Source of the DNA: an uncultured Eubacteriales bacterium
GTDB lineage: Bacteria > Bacillota > Clostridia > Oscillospirales > CAG-272
Assembly (NCBI GenBank): GCA_900548735.1
Contig: URMC01000027.1
Location: 1 to 20,905 of the forward strand
Reading direction: 5' to 3'
Length of the DNA stretch: 20,905 bases
In this document: positions 6,649-15,057 of the stretch, piece after piece
Layout: every line of letters starts with the position of its first letter
Position numbering within the stretch: position 1 is the first letter of the stretch
Program-made: the position numbers and the translations under genes
Notes under the pieces: generated by a model
The model's input: only the letters and a program-made list of their open reading frames with translations
The model's database searches: none
Told to the model about the DNA's origin: nothing

Positions 6649-8346
6649 TTACTGAAAATTCTTTTCCGCCTCGGCGAGCCAGGCGCCGATGGTACCGGCA
6701 ATTTTCTTCATACTGCCCGCCTCATAGGGCACCAGCAGCCCCGCGCTCCTGACCAGCTCCCCAAAGGTCTTGGTGCCGGCAAGATCGACAAAGGAAAGAT
6801 ACTTTTTGAATGCCGCGTCGTGGTCTTTCATCGCCTCACACCAGAAGCCGAACGCCACCGATTGCGCCATGCAGTAGTCGATATAGTAGAGCGGGTGCAG
6901 GTAGATATGCAACTGTCTCTGCCAGCCGCCGCCTCTGCCATAGAACGGCAGATCCCCGAAATGCAGGTGCGGGCGGTATTCCTTTTCCAGTTCCAGCCAG
7001 ATTTTGTTGCGCTCGTCAGGCGTAAGGTTTTCGTTTTCGTACATCCGGTGCTGAAAATCGTCTACCATACAGCCGTAGGGCAGGAACGTCAGCGCGTCGG
7101 CGGCGTGACCCAGCTCATATTTTTCGGTCTGCTTGCCGAAAAAGAGGTGATGCCACGGCTCAGTGAGGAACTCCATGGACATGGAGTGTACCTCGCACGC
7201 GTCAATCGACGGGCTTCTGTAAAAGGGCGGAATGTTGTTGACAAACGAGCGGTAGCCGGCAAAGGCGTGCCCCGCTTCGTGCGTCAGCACGTCCACATCG
7301 CCCGCCGTGCCGTTGAAATTGGAGAAGATAAAGGGCACGCGGTAGGTGGGCAACTCCGTGCAGTATCCGCCGGGCGCCTTGCCGGGGCGGGAGAGCACGT
7401 CAAACAGTTCGTCACCGAACAGCACGTCGGCAAACCCGGCGGTCTCCTTGCTCATTTCGGTGTACATTTTACGCCCCGCCGCAAGGATTTCATCCGGCGT
7501 GCCTTCGGGCTTTGCGTTGCCGTCGGCAAACATCAGCGAGTTGTCCCACAGCATGATTTCGTCCACGCCGATGCGCCGTCTCTGCGCCTCGTGCACCGCG
7601 TCCGCAACCGGCACCACATCCCGCTTGATCTGCTCACGATAGGCTTCCAGCTCCTTGTAGCGGTAGCAGTTTCTGCCCAGGCGATCATAGCCCAGTTCCA
7701 GGTAGTTTTTGTGCCCAAGCGCGCGTGCCTGCGCGTTGCGGTTTTTCACCAGTTTGTCGTATAGTGTGTCAAACTCCTCCCGGTGTTTCTCGAAAAACTC
7801 CGCCTCGGCAAGAAAGGCGCGGTGGCGCACCTCGCGGTCGGGGGAAAGTTTGTAAGGGCCAAGCAGCGGCAGTGGCAGTTCTTTGCCGTCAAACACGGCG
7901 ATGGCGCCGCCATAGAGTTTCTGATACTCGCTGGCAAGGCGGTTTTCCTCGCTCATCAACTCCATAATTGCGGGGGAGAAACTGCGTACCGACATTTCCA
8001 GCCCGTCAAAAAGCAGTTTGCCGAACTCTTTTTCAAGATCCGCGCGGTGGGGGGAAGCAAGCAGCGCCCGCATGACGTTCTGCATGGCTTCCTCAATCGC
8101 GGGCGACTGCTCGTCCGCAAAGGTCTGTTCCGCTTCATAGAACGGGTCTTTGGTGTTGATGGTGTGGCGGATATAGGCGACCGTCATCATGGTCTGCACG
8201 CGGTCCTCTTCTGCAAGGAAGTCCAAAAACGCCGTCTTTGCTTCTTCGGGGGTGGCGGCGGAACGGATTTTTTCTGCGGCATCGGCGGCAACGGTGCGGT
8301 TTTTCTCCACATCCGGGCGCTCATACGGAATTTCACTGAATTTCAT
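6649..8346 (-). CDS. M3 family oligoendopeptidase
   Basis: A cytoplasmic zinc metallopeptidase of the thimet/PepF group that cuts short peptides. The 565 residues are close to the family norm. The zinc motif HEAGH is at 356-360, and the third ligand is likely Glu385 in CEVHSMSMEF, 25 residues on, the same spacing as in thimet oligopeptidase. No signal peptide is present. The ATG at 8346 follows AGGAGG with good spacing, and a promoter lies at 8380-8408. It is divergent from the serine hydrolase gene at 8490. The two MATE-operon genes lie downstream without an obvious promoter of their own. The family is certain; a PepF name would be reasonable, but orthology to the Lactococcus enzyme cannot be judged here. 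Confidence 0.93.
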   Translation of the reverse strand: MKFSEIPYERPDVEKNRTVAADAAEKIRSAATPEEAKTAFLDFLAEEDRVQTMMTVAYIRHTINTKDPFYEAEQTFADEQSPAIEEAMQNVMRALLASPHRADLEKEFGKLLFDGLEMSVRSFSPAIMELMSEENRLASEYQKLYGGAIAVFDGKELPLPLLGPYKLSPDREVRHRAFLAEAEFFEKHREEFDTLYDKLVKNRNAQARALGHKNYLELGYDRLGRNCYRYKELEAYREQIKRDVVPVADAVHEAQRRRIGVDEIMLWDNSLMFADGNAKPEGTPDEILAAGRKMYTEMSKETAGFADVLFGDELFDVLSRPGKAPGGYCTELPTYRVPFIFSNFNGTAGDVDVLTHEAGHAFAGYRSFVNNIPPFYRSPSIDACEVHSMSMEFLTEPWHHLFFGKQTEKYELGHAADALTFLPYGCMVDDFQHRMYENENLTPDERNKIWLELEKEYRPHLHFGDLPFYGRGGGWQRQLHIYLHPLYYIDYCMAQSVAFGFWCEAMKDHDAAFKKYLSFVDLAGTKTFGELVRSAGLLVPYEAGSMKKIAGTIGAWLAEAEKNFQ

Positions 8347-8379
8347 CGGATATTTCCTCCTGTAACGATTATCGCTTTA

Positions 8380-8408
8380 GTTATATCATATTTTACCCGG
8401 ATTTTCAA
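8380..8408 (-). promoter_or_regulatory. sigma-A promoter of the M3 peptidase gene
   Basis: TTGAAA (8403-8408) and TATAAC (8380-8385) are separated by exactly 17 bases on the minus strand. The -10 box lies 33 bases before the ATG, whose AGGAGG site falls in between. Confidence 0.8.
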
Positions 8409-8431
8409 CCCCTTCCGGCAAAAACACCGAC

Positions 8432-8460
8432 TTGACAAAACGGGTGGGTTACGGTAAGAT
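8432..8460 (+). promoter_or_regulatory. sigma-A promoter of the serine hydrolase gene
   Basis: TTGACA (8432-8437) and TAAGAT (8455-8460) are separated by 17 bases. The start codon lies 29 bases downstream of the -10 box. It points away from the peptidase promoter, and the two -35 boxes are 23 bases apart. Confidence 0.8.
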
Positions 8461-8489
8461 AGAGTTATCGCAAAAAAGGAGGGGAGCAT

Positions 8490-9326
8490 ATGCTGACCAA
8501 AACCGATTATGCGGCGCGCGCCGTTGCCGCGGGATACCGGATGCACTTTGTGGCAGAAGGAGACCGGGAGGGAAACGCCCGTGTGGAGGCGATTGTGCCC
8601 GCAAACCCATGCTGCAACTGCTATTCGGTGGCAAAGGCGTTTACCGTGACCGCCTTTGGGATGCTGACAGACCGCGGGTTACTTCGCCCGGAGGACAAAC
8701 TGGCGGACTATCTCGGCACGCAGTTTCCCGCAGGGTGTGACCCGCGCTGGTATGACGTAACGCTGGACCAGTTGCTGCTGCATCGGGCGGGCATCGGGAT
8801 GAAACTGGACATTGACGCGGAGGACGCGCGCGCGTTCCCGCCCGATTACCTGGCATACGTGCTGCGTTCCGGGCTGATTTACGACCCCGGCACAGCGTAT
8901 CGTTATACCGACGCCGCGTATTATCTGCTTTCCCGTGTGATTCACGCCGCCGGCGGAAAAGACCCGGCAGAACTGTTGCGCCCGGTCTGCATGGAGACCA
9001 TGCACTTCGGGGAGTTTGCATGGAGCGTTTGCCCGAGGGGGTACTGTATGGGCGCCACGGGGCTGTATCTGCGCACGGAAGATTTGCTGAAACTGGGCGT
9101 GCTGTACCTGCGGGAGGGCGACTGGATGGGGGAGCGCGTGATTTCAAAAGAGTGGGTGCATACCGTGCTCACGCGGGGATATGAACTGCACGACATCGGC
9201 GGCGGGTGGTTCTCCAAGGGCGGCATGCGCGGGCAGCGCGTGGCGTTTTCCCCCGAAAGAGGGCTTGCCGTGGCGTGGCATTCGTTTGAAAAAACCGTAG
9301 ATCCCGCAGTAATGCTGGAGTTCTGA
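8490..9326 (+). CDS. beta-lactamase-fold serine hydrolase
   Basis: A protein of the class C beta-lactamase/penicillin-binding-protein-like family (PF00144), whose members act as esterases, peptidases or amidases. The nucleophile motif S-V-A-K is at 46-49 within CNCYSVAKAF. Y-T-D at 139-141 stands at the Y-x-N position; a Tyr-Ser-Asp form is known in esterases of this fold. The third motif, usually H-x-G, is not clear: the C-terminal strand reads KGGMRGQRVAF at 243-253. It has 278 residues, shorter than many relatives, and no signal peptide, so it is probably cytoplasmic. The ATG follows AGGAGGGG. It has its own promoter and terminator and is therefore a single-gene unit. Substrate unknown; a true antibiotic-resistance role is unlikely. 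Confidence 0.85.
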   Translation: MLTKTDYAARAVAAGYRMHFVAEGDREGNARVEAIVPANPCCNCYSVAKAFTVTAFGMLTDRGLLRPEDKLADYLGTQFPAGCDPRWYDVTLDQLLLHRAGIGMKLDIDAEDARAFPPDYLAYVLRSGLIYDPGTAYRYTDAAYYLLSRVIHAAGGKDPAELLRPVCMETMHFGEFAWSVCPRGYCMGATGLYLRTEDLLKLGVLYLREGDWMGERVISKEWVHTVLTRGYELHDIGGGWFSKGGMRGQRVAFSPERGLAVAWHSFEKTVDPAVMLEF

Positions 9327-9334
9327 AAACAGGA

Positions 9335-9367
9335 GCGCCCCGCCATCCGGCGGGGCGCTTTTATTTT
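9335..9367 (+). terminator. Rho-independent terminator of the serine hydrolase gene
   Basis: A perfect 10-bp stem GCGCCCCGCC/GGCGGGGCGC with loop ATCC is followed by TTTTATTTT. It lies eight bases after the stop codon. On the minus strand no T-run follows, so it does not obviously stop the converging MBL transcript. Confidence 0.93.
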
Positions 9368-9430
9368 GGATGTACCGATTAGACTTTATATTCCCGAGTA
9401 TTTTAACGCAACTTAATAAGAAATCCGCCC

Positions 9431-9464
9431 GCGAGAACCGGGTGAGGAGTTCTCCTGTCAGGCT
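9431..9464 (-). repeat. dispersed CCTG(A/T)CAGG element, copy 2
   Basis: CCTGTCAGG at 9454-9462 lies in TCTCCTGTCAGGCT, with GAGAACCGGGT upstream on the plus strand, in the same order as at 6593-6625. The spacer differs by one base in length. The palindrome overlaps the TGA stop codon of the MBL gene. GAGAAC and GTTCTC inside the element can pair on the minus strand. Confidence 0.55.
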
Positions 9465-10636
9465 AAGAAAACGGTTGCCGTTTCTTCACTGTGGTACAGC
9501 GTGCGTTCTTTAATGGTGGGGTTGCGCAGGTACGCATTGAAGTCATAGCCAAACGCCTCTCCCTTTGTGCGCGGGTCGGTGAGAAACCGCTCCTTGTCGC
9601 AGGGGACAAAGCAAATGTCCGGGTCGGCAAGGCGGTAAAGCTCCAGGCATGCGCCGTTGAAGCCGTGGTGGGAGAGCTGAAGGACATCGCATTTCAGCGC
9701 TTCGCCATACGCCGCCGCCATCTGGCGGCAGAGCGGTTTTTCGCAATCCCCGAGAATGAGGGCGGATTTTGCGGCACCGCGGATCATCCACGCCGAACTG
9801 AGGTGATTGACCCACGCGAATTCCGCGGGGTAAAAATCCTCCTGGGTGAAAAGAATATCCATTCGCACGCCGGAATAGCGCACCACATCTCCGGTGTGCA
9901 GCATATATTCCCGCGCGGCAGGGAAATGGGTGGCGGTCAGCTCGCGGAAGCGGTCAATCAGCGGCTTGCAGGATTTCATCACGTCCTCGTGTTTCACTTT
10001 GACCGTGGTCATCATCGGGAAGTTGGCGGCAATACTTTCCAGCTCCACTGCCGCGTGGTGTTTTTCGAGAAATTGCAGAGCCATGCCCATATGGTCGATA
10101 TGCGGATGGGTAATCATCCAGGTGCGGATCACGGGCTTGCCCGCGTTCGGGTTGTGCTCTGTGAGGAATTTCAAGAGGTTATCTGCGTCCGCGTCATTGG
10201 CGCACCCGCTGTCGATGAGAATGTAACTGCCGTCCGTCGCCTGCACGACAAGGCACATACCGGGCGCGATGATTTTCGCCCCCTCCCGCGCGATCTGCGT
10301 AATGGAGGCGGGCACCTTTTTTTCGGTTTCTGCCGGCTCCGGGGGGAAGAATTCGTTCTCGGTCACGACCAGTTTCAAAAGGTACAGATTGTCGTAAAAC
10401 GCAACGCGTACCCGGGTGTTTTCCTTTTCCAACGTGTAAAAACCGGCGCTGCCGATCCGGTTTTCGGCAATGCGGACAAAGCCCGCGCCCGAAAGGGCGG
10501 AAAGATAGGCTTCCGCCTCTTTTTTGCCGACGCCGAAAAACCCGTGCGTCACCGTGCCGAACTCGCCCTCATAAGCGCCGTGATAATAATATTCCGCGCC
10601 TTCAAAAGCGGGGAGATTTTTCATTTCCTGTTTCAT
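9458..10636 (-). CDS. MBL-fold metallo-hydrolase with N-terminal extension
   Basis: A cytoplasmic metallo-beta-lactamase-fold protein of unknown substrate. The metal motif H-P-H-I-D-H is at 177-182 in MITHPHIDHMG, preceded by LIDSG near 140-144. Further metal-site candidates are Asp297 in LILGDC and His323-His324 in LSHHG. The LSHHG ending resembles the ComEC-like hydrolases. About 110 residues before the fold (YYYHGAY region onward) are not recognised and may be a separate small domain. There is no signal peptide. The start codon lies five bases after the ppa stop, and the AAGGGG ribosome site overlaps that stop, so the two are coupled. Full length is 392 residues. A CDS stop inside a repeat element is unusual and is noted separately. 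Confidence 0.87.
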   Translation of the reverse strand: MKQEMKNLPAFEGAEYYYHGAYEGEFGTVTHGFFGVGKKEAEAYLSALSGAGFVRIAENRIGSAGFYTLEKENTRVRVAFYDNLYLLKLVVTENEFFPPEPAETEKKVPASITQIAREGAKIIAPGMCLVVQATDGSYILIDSGCANDADADNLLKFLTEHNPNAGKPVIRTWMITHPHIDHMGMALQFLEKHHAAVELESIAANFPMMTTVKVKHEDVMKSCKPLIDRFRELTATHFPAAREYMLHTGDVVRYSGVRMDILFTQEDFYPAEFAWVNHLSSAWMIRGAAKSALILGDCEKPLCRQMAAAYGEALKCDVLQLSHHGFNGACLELYRLADPDICFVPCDKERFLTDPRTKGEAFGYDFNAYLRNPTIKERTLYHSEETATVFLA

Positions 10637-10641
10637 TTGAT

Positions 10642-11175
10642 TTACCCCTTGCAGAATTTGTCGATATAGTGATCAATTGCTTCTTGGATGATTTTTTCGG
10701 CTTCCTCGCGGTCGTAGAGGGTTTTGACGTCGGTCTGCTTGTTTTCCAGTTGTTTGTAGACCTTGAAAAAGTGCATAATTTCGTCAAAAATGTGCGGAGG
10801 AAGCTGATCAATGGAATGAATATTATTATACGTGGGGTCGGAGAAGGGAATGGCGATGATTTTATCGTCAATCCTGCCGCCGTCAATCATGCGCATCACG
10901 CCGATGGGATAGACGCGGATCAATGTCATGGGGTAGATCGGCTCGGCACACAGCACCAGCACGTCCAGCGGGTCTCCGTCGTCCGCATAGGTGCGCGGGA
11001 TAAACCCGTAATTTGCCGGATAGTGCGTGGAGGTGTACAGCACGCGATCCAGCCGCAAAAGCCCCGTGAATTTGTCCAGTTCATACTTGCAGTTGCTGCC
11101 TTTCGGGATTTCGATGACAGCGGAAAAATCGGTAGGGGTGATTTGTTTGGGATCCATGTCATGCCAGATGTTCAT
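10642..11175 (-). CDS. ppa: inorganic pyrophosphatase, family I
   Basis: This cytoplasmic enzyme hydrolyses pyrophosphate to two phosphates, pulling biosynthetic reactions forward. The 177 residues match the family I length. The signature D-G-D-P-L-D-V is at 66-72 with metal-binding Asp66, Asp68 and Asp71. The second acidic cluster Asp98, Asp103, Asp104 plus Lys105 lies in MIDGGRIDDK. Glu22, Lys25 and Lys30 are near the start as expected. An AGGAA ribosome site precedes the ATG at 11175. No promoter is evident in 11176-11315, so it may be read from obgE upstream; the MBL gene follows at five bases. Confidence 0.96.
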   Translation of the reverse strand: MNIWHDMDPKQITPTDFSAVIEIPKGSNCKYELDKFTGLLRLDRVLYTSTHYPANYGFIPRTYADDGDPLDVLVLCAEPIYPMTLIRVYPIGVMRMIDGGRIDDKIIAIPFSDPTYNNIHSIDQLPPHIFDEIMHFFKVYKQLENKQTDVKTLYDREEAEKIIQEAIDHYIDKFCKG

Positions 11176-11270
11176 ACGCGGGTTCCTTTCTTTTTTGATG
11201 AAAAATAAAAATCTTCAGGACTTGGGGAAAGGCAGCCATCGTGGGTAACCGCTTTCCGCTGGTGGCGGCG

Positions 11271-11289
11271 GTTGCCGCAAAGCGGCAAC
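11271..11289 (-). repeat. hairpin in the obgE-ppa gap
   Basis: A perfect 8-bp inverted repeat GTTGCCGC/GCGGCAAC with a 3-base loop lies 26 bases beyond the obgE stop. There is no T-run, so a terminator is unlikely; a stabilising 3' stem or a remnant repeat is more likely. Its core CTGCCGC/TTGCCGC type sequence is like the hairpins before the MATE gene. The rest of 11176-11315 shows nothing recognisable. Confidence 0.4.
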
Positions 11290-11315
11290 TCAGATCCGCC
11301 TGCCTTAACGCAAGG

Positions 11316-12593
11316 TTATTTCACGAAATCAAATTCAAAACCGTAGATGTCCACGGTGTCGCCATCGGTACAGCCGGCTTCTTCCAGTTTGGCAATAACG
11401 CCGCCTTTGATCAGCATTTTCTGAAAATACGCGAGCGACTCATAATCGTCAAAATTGATGCGCCCCATCAGGTCATACAGCCATTTGCCCTCGGCAAAGT
11501 ACACGCCGTCCTCCACGCGCACGGTCAGCGCTTCCGCCTCGCCGGTATCCGCCTCGTCCGCTTCGCTCCACTCCGGCGCAAAGACCGTCAGCGGCGGCAG
11601 GGTGGCAAGCAACTCGGAAACGCGGTGAACCAGCTCCGGCAACCCTTTGCCCGTAGCGGCGGAGACAAACAGCACCTCGCGCCCCGTTTGGTTCATTTCG
11701 GCAACAAACGCCGCCACGGCGGGGTCGCCCTCGTCGATCATATCGCACTTGTTTGCCACAATCACCTGCGGGCGCTTTGCCAGTTCCGCGCTGTAACGCG
11801 CCAGTTCCGCGTCGATCACGCGCACGTCCCCGGCGGGGTCGCGCCCCTCGGAGCCGGAAATATCCACCACGTGCAGCAGCAGCCGGCAACGCTCCACGTG
11901 CCGGAGAAACTTGTGCCCAAGGCCCGCGCCGTCCGCCGCGCCCTCAATGAGTCCGGGGATGTCCGCCGCCACAAAGCCAGCGCCCTCTCCGGTTTTGACC
12001 ACGCCGAGGTTGGGCGACAGCGTGGTGAAGTGGTAAGCGGCGATTTTCGGGCGTGCCGCGCTGATGCGGGCAAGCAGAGAGGATTTTCCCACGCTCGGCA
12101 TCCCGATCAGCCCCACGTCCGCCAGCATTTTCAGTTCCAGAATCAGTTCCCGCTCCTCGCCCTTGGTGCCGTTTTTCGCAAAGTTCGGGATCTGGCGCGT
12201 GGGGGTGGCAAAATGCCGGTTGCCCCAGCCGCCCCGTCCGCCCTTACAGCAGACAAACGGCTCGCCGTTCGAAAGGTCGCGGATGATTTTTCCGCTTGCC
12301 GCGTCCCGGATGATGGTACCCGCGGGCACTTTCAGCACCACGTCGTCCGCAGTGGCGCCGTGAAACTTATCGCCGGAGCCGTTGCCGCCGTTTTTGGCGA
12401 CAAATTTGCGGTGGTCGCGATAATAAAGCAGGGTGGTGGCGCCGGGGTCTACCTCAAACACGATGTTGCCGCCGTGCCCGCCGTCCCCGCCGTCGGGGCC
12501 CCCTTTTGCCACATATTTCTCGCGGTGAAACGCCACGGCGCCGTTGCCGCCGTCCCCCGCTTTGACGTAAATTTTTGCATGATCAATTAACAT
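11316..12593 (-). CDS. obgE: Obg family GTPase (ribosome assembly, stringent response)
   Basis: This essential GTPase binds the 50S subunit late in assembly. The 425 residues show three domains: a glycine-rich Obg domain (1-158, with many G-G and G-x-G repeats), a G domain (about 159-335) and a C-terminal OCT domain (about 340-425). G-domain motifs are GMPSVGKS at 164-171, DIPG at 211-214, NKCD at 281-284 and SAAT at 311-314. Met replaces the usual Phe in the G1 motif, a mild change. The AAAGGAG site and the ATG at 12593 lie just after a 12-bp hairpin. It follows the CPBP protease gene in the same direction. Confidence 0.97.
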   Translation of the reverse strand: MLIDHAKIYVKAGDGGNGAVAFHREKYVAKGGPDGGDGGHGGNIVFEVDPGATTLLYYRDHRKFVAKNGGNGSGDKFHGATADDVVLKVPAGTIIRDAASGKIIRDLSNGEPFVCCKGGRGGWGNRHFATPTRQIPNFAKNGTKGEERELILELKMLADVGLIGMPSVGKSSLLARISAARPKIAAYHFTTLSPNLGVVKTGEGAGFVAADIPGLIEGAADGAGLGHKFLRHVERCRLLLHVVDISGSEGRDPAGDVRVIDAELARYSAELAKRPQVIVANKCDMIDEGDPAVAAFVAEMNQTGREVLFVSAATGKGLPELVHRVSELLATLPPLTVFAPEWSEADEADTGEAEALTVRVEDGVYFAEGKWLYDLMGRINFDDYESLAYFQKMLIKGGVIAKLEEAGCTDGDTVDIYGFEFDFVK

Positions 12594-12610
12594 AAAGTCT
12601 CCTTTTCCGA

Positions 12611-12638
12611 TAGCCTGACAGGATAGCCTGTCGGGCTA
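12611..12638 (-). repeat. dispersed CCTG(A/T)CAGG element, copy 3 (12-bp hairpin)
   Basis: TAGCCTGACAGG and CCTGTCGGGCTA pair over 12 positions (one T-G wobble) around loop ATAG. The element sits two bases beyond the stop of the CPBP gene and 17 bases before the start codon of obgE. It has no T-run, so it is not a standard terminator. Its core matches the elements at 6575-6625 and 9431-9464. Confidence 0.6.
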
Positions 12639-12640
12639 TT

Positions 12641-13711
12641 TCAAAGCACCGAAAGCACGAATGTGAATATCACCGCCGCAAAAAACACCGCCACGCCGGG
12701 GTTGCCGAACGCGAGCGCCGAAAGTCTTGTGCGAAGCGGCACCGGGGGCATCCCGTCCTCGCTTGTCACAAACAGATTGGCGGGGGCAAGGCGGATCCGG
12801 CGGTAGTAAACGATGAAGAAAATCAGCCCCAGAAACGCCGCGCCGTAAAGCAGGGAGGAGTAAAGCCCTGCCACCGCCAGCGCCGGCAGTTCGCCCGTTA
12901 TCAGTTGCTCTGTTTCCTCCGGGGTCGCCGCCTCCGGGAGTTTTTCAATCAGCGGAAGCACGCGGGGGAGTACCAGTTTGCTCATCAGCACGCTGATGCA
13001 GTTAAGCGCCGCATGGGGCAGGATGGTCAGATGAATCTTCCCCGATTTCACGTAAATATAGCCGAATGCCAGCCCCAGCCCGAACGCGTAAAAACATTGC
13101 GAAAAGTTGCCGTGCGCCAGCCCGAACACAAGCCCCGAGGCAAACACCGCCGCGCCCTCTCCGTAGCGGGAAAGCCCGTCAATCAGCGCCTTGCGGAAAA
13201 TCAGCTCCTCCGCGACAGGCGCCAGCACCCCGACAAGCAGAAGCGCAAGAAAAATATTGGTGTCTCCGATTACGTCCGTTACGTCCTTGGTGGGGTTGCC
13301 GGTCAGCGCTTCAATCAACGAGGTCACCACATTGCCGACCATACTGCCTGCCACCATGAAAAGGCACCCGATACAGACGGAAACCGCATACCGTCCTGCC
13401 CCGTATTGCTGTTTGGCGGGTACGTACTGCGGCAGTTTTTTCATCGCGAGAAAAATCACCGGCACCACAATCAGGTAAAACGGCAGAGAGTCATAAAAGA
13501 ACACCGCGTTGGGGTTTGCGGCAAACGCGGGGGCAATCAGCCGGAGGAGGAAAAAGACCCCGTATGCTACCCCCAGATGCAACAGCAACAGCAACGTGTA
13601 AAGAAACCCCGTGCGCGAAAACGCGCCGCGCACTTCCTTTTCCCCCACGCACGCCGCGGGGGGCGCGGGGGTCGGCTCTACCGTAAAGCCCCCGAACGGT
13701 GTGAAATTCAT
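12641..13711 (-). CDS. CPBP family intramembrane glutamic endopeptidase (CAAX protease-like)
   Basis: A membrane protease of the CPBP/Abi family (PF02517). Of its 356 residues, about 30-240 carry the hydrophobic core. The three family motifs are visible: E-E-x-x-x-R at 168-173 (EELIFR), F-x-x-x-H ending at His200 (FGLAH) and H-x-x-x-N at 233-237 (HAALN). A Pro-rich, soluble N-terminus precedes the first helix, and two more hydrophobic segments lie near the C-terminus. Its ATG overlaps the der stop by four bases (ATGA), with GAGGAGGG in der as ribosome site, which suggests coupled translation. Between der and obgE it is an odd guest; its target is unknown. Confidence 0.9.
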   Translation of the reverse strand: MNFTPFGGFTVEPTPAPPAACVGEKEVRGAFSRTGFLYTLLLLLHLGVAYGVFFLLRLIAPAFAANPNAVFFYDSLPFYLIVVPVIFLAMKKLPQYVPAKQQYGAGRYAVSVCIGCLFMVAGSMVGNVVTSLIEALTGNPTKDVTDVIGDTNIFLALLLVGVLAPVAEELIFRKALIDGLSRYGEGAAVFASGLVFGLAHGNFSQCFYAFGLGLAFGYIYVKSGKIHLTILPHAALNCISVLMSKLVLPRVLPLIEKLPEAATPEETEQLITGELPALAVAGLYSSLLYGAAFLGLIFFIVYYRRIRLAPANLFVTSEDGMPPVPLRTRLSALAFGNPGVAVFFAAVIFTFVLSVL

Positions 13712-15042
13712 GACGGACCCTCCTCGCCCTTCTGGCGCACGATCAGGCGGATCGGCGTGCCGCGGAAGCCGAAGGTTTCCCGCAGGCAGTTTTCGAGATA
13801 CCGCTGATAAGAGAAGTGGAACAGCTCCGCGTTGTTGCAGAACACCACAAAGGTGGGCGGCGCGGTCTGAATCTGCGTCATATAGTAAATTTTCAGTCTC
13901 CTGCCCTTGTCGGAGGGGGGCTGAACCCTGGTAGTCGCGTCATTCAGCACGTCGTTGAGCATCCCGGTGGAGACCCGCATCCGGCTCTGCCCGTACACGT
14001 ACACAATCTGCTCAAAAATCTGCCCGGTGCGCTGCCCCGTCTTGGCGGAGACAAACAGCAACGGCGCGTACTGCATATAGGAAAGCGCCTGGTACACGTC
14101 TTTGGTATAATTGTTGACCGTGGAGTTGTCTTTCTCCACGCTGTCCCATTTGTTGACCAGAATGATCGTTGCCTTGCCCGCTTCGTGCGCGATGCCGGCA
14201 ATGCGCTCGTCCTGCTCGGTCACGCCCTCGGCGGCGTCCACCACCAAAAGGCACACGTCGGCGCGTTCCACCGCCATGTGCGCGCGCAGGACGCTGTATT
14301 TCTCGATTTTGTCATTCACCTTGGATTGCCGCCGGATTCCCGCCGTGTCGATGAAGGTGAACTTGCCGAACTCGTTTTCAAACACGGAGTCCACCGCGTC
14401 TCTCGTCGTGCCCGGAATATCGGAAACAATCAGCCGCTCGGTGCCGAGCAACCGGTTGATCATCGAGGATTTGCCCGCGTTCGGCTTGCCGATCACCGCC
14501 ACCTTGATGCTGTCGTCCTCCTCTTCCTCCCCGGCGTGTTCGGGCAAAAACTCCAGCACCGCGTCCAAGAGGTCCCCCGTGCCGGAGCCGTGCACCGAGG
14601 AGATGGCAATGGGGTCGGTGGCAAGTCCCAATTCATAAAACTCGTAAAATTCCATCGGCAACGCACCCGTGCGGTCGCACTTGTTGACCGCCAGCAACAG
14701 CGGCTTGCCGCTTTTCTGCAACATCACGCACACGTCGCGGTCGGCGGCGGTCAGCCCCGTACTCACGTCACAGAGAAACACGATCACGTCCGCGCTTTCG
14801 ATTGCCACGCTTGCCTGAAATTTCATCTGAGACAGAATCACGTCGTCGCTTTTCGGCTCGATCCCGCCGGTGTCGATGACCGTGAGTTTGCGCCCGTTCC
14901 ACTCGCATTCCCCATAGATCCGGTCGCGCGTGACGCCGGGGGTATCCTCCACGATGGAGCGGCGCTCCCCGATCAGTTTGTTGAACAGTGTGCTTTTGCC
15001 GACGTTTGGTCTGCCGACAATGGCAATTACCGGTTTTGACAT
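13708..15042 (-). CDS. der: ribosome biogenesis GTPase Der (EngA)
   Basis: This essential double GTPase supports 50S subunit assembly. The 444 residues show G domain 1 (GRPNVGKST at 10-18, DTGG at 57-60, NKCD at 120-123), an acidic linker EEEEDD near 172-177, G domain 2 (GKPNAGKSS at 185-193, DTAG, NKWD) and a KH-like C-terminal domain. I chose the ATG at 15042 because GAGGTG lies at good distance before it; an in-frame GTG three codons upstream is part of that site. The gene begins 15 bases after the DUF512 stop and overlaps the next gene by four bases. Confidence 0.97.
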   Translation of the reverse strand: MSKPVIAIVGRPNVGKSTLFNKLIGERRSIVEDTPGVTRDRIYGECEWNGRKLTVIDTGGIEPKSDDVILSQMKFQASVAIESADVIVFLCDVSTGLTAADRDVCVMLQKSGKPLLLAVNKCDRTGALPMEFYEFYELGLATDPIAISSVHGSGTGDLLDAVLEFLPEHAGEEEEDDSIKVAVIGKPNAGKSSMINRLLGTERLIVSDIPGTTRDAVDSVFENEFGKFTFIDTAGIRRQSKVNDKIEKYSVLRAHMAVERADVCLLVVDAAEGVTEQDERIAGIAHEAGKATIILVNKWDSVEKDNSTVNNYTKDVYQALSYMQYAPLLFVSAKTGQRTGQIFEQIVYVYGQSRMRVSTGMLNDVLNDATTRVQPPSDKGRRLKIYYMTQIQTAPPTFVVFCNNAELFHFSYQRYLENCLRETFGFRGTPIRLIVRQKGEEGPS

Positions 15043-15057
15043 ATCAATCACCTCACA

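Noticed and set aside
9491..10669. 392-codon open frame on the plus strand opposite the MBL gene
   Set aside because: The minus-strand frame has the metal-binding motifs and a coupled start; the plus frame has neither motif nor ribosome site.
11241..12590. 449-codon open frame on the plus strand opposite obgE
   Set aside because: It is the mirror of a clear Obg gene, has no ribosome site or promoter, and its product matches nothing; open antisense frames are common in GC-rich genes.
13816..15039. 407-codon open frame on the plus strand opposite der
   Set aside because: Same reason: antisense shadow of a certain gene, with His/Arg-rich product and no start signals.
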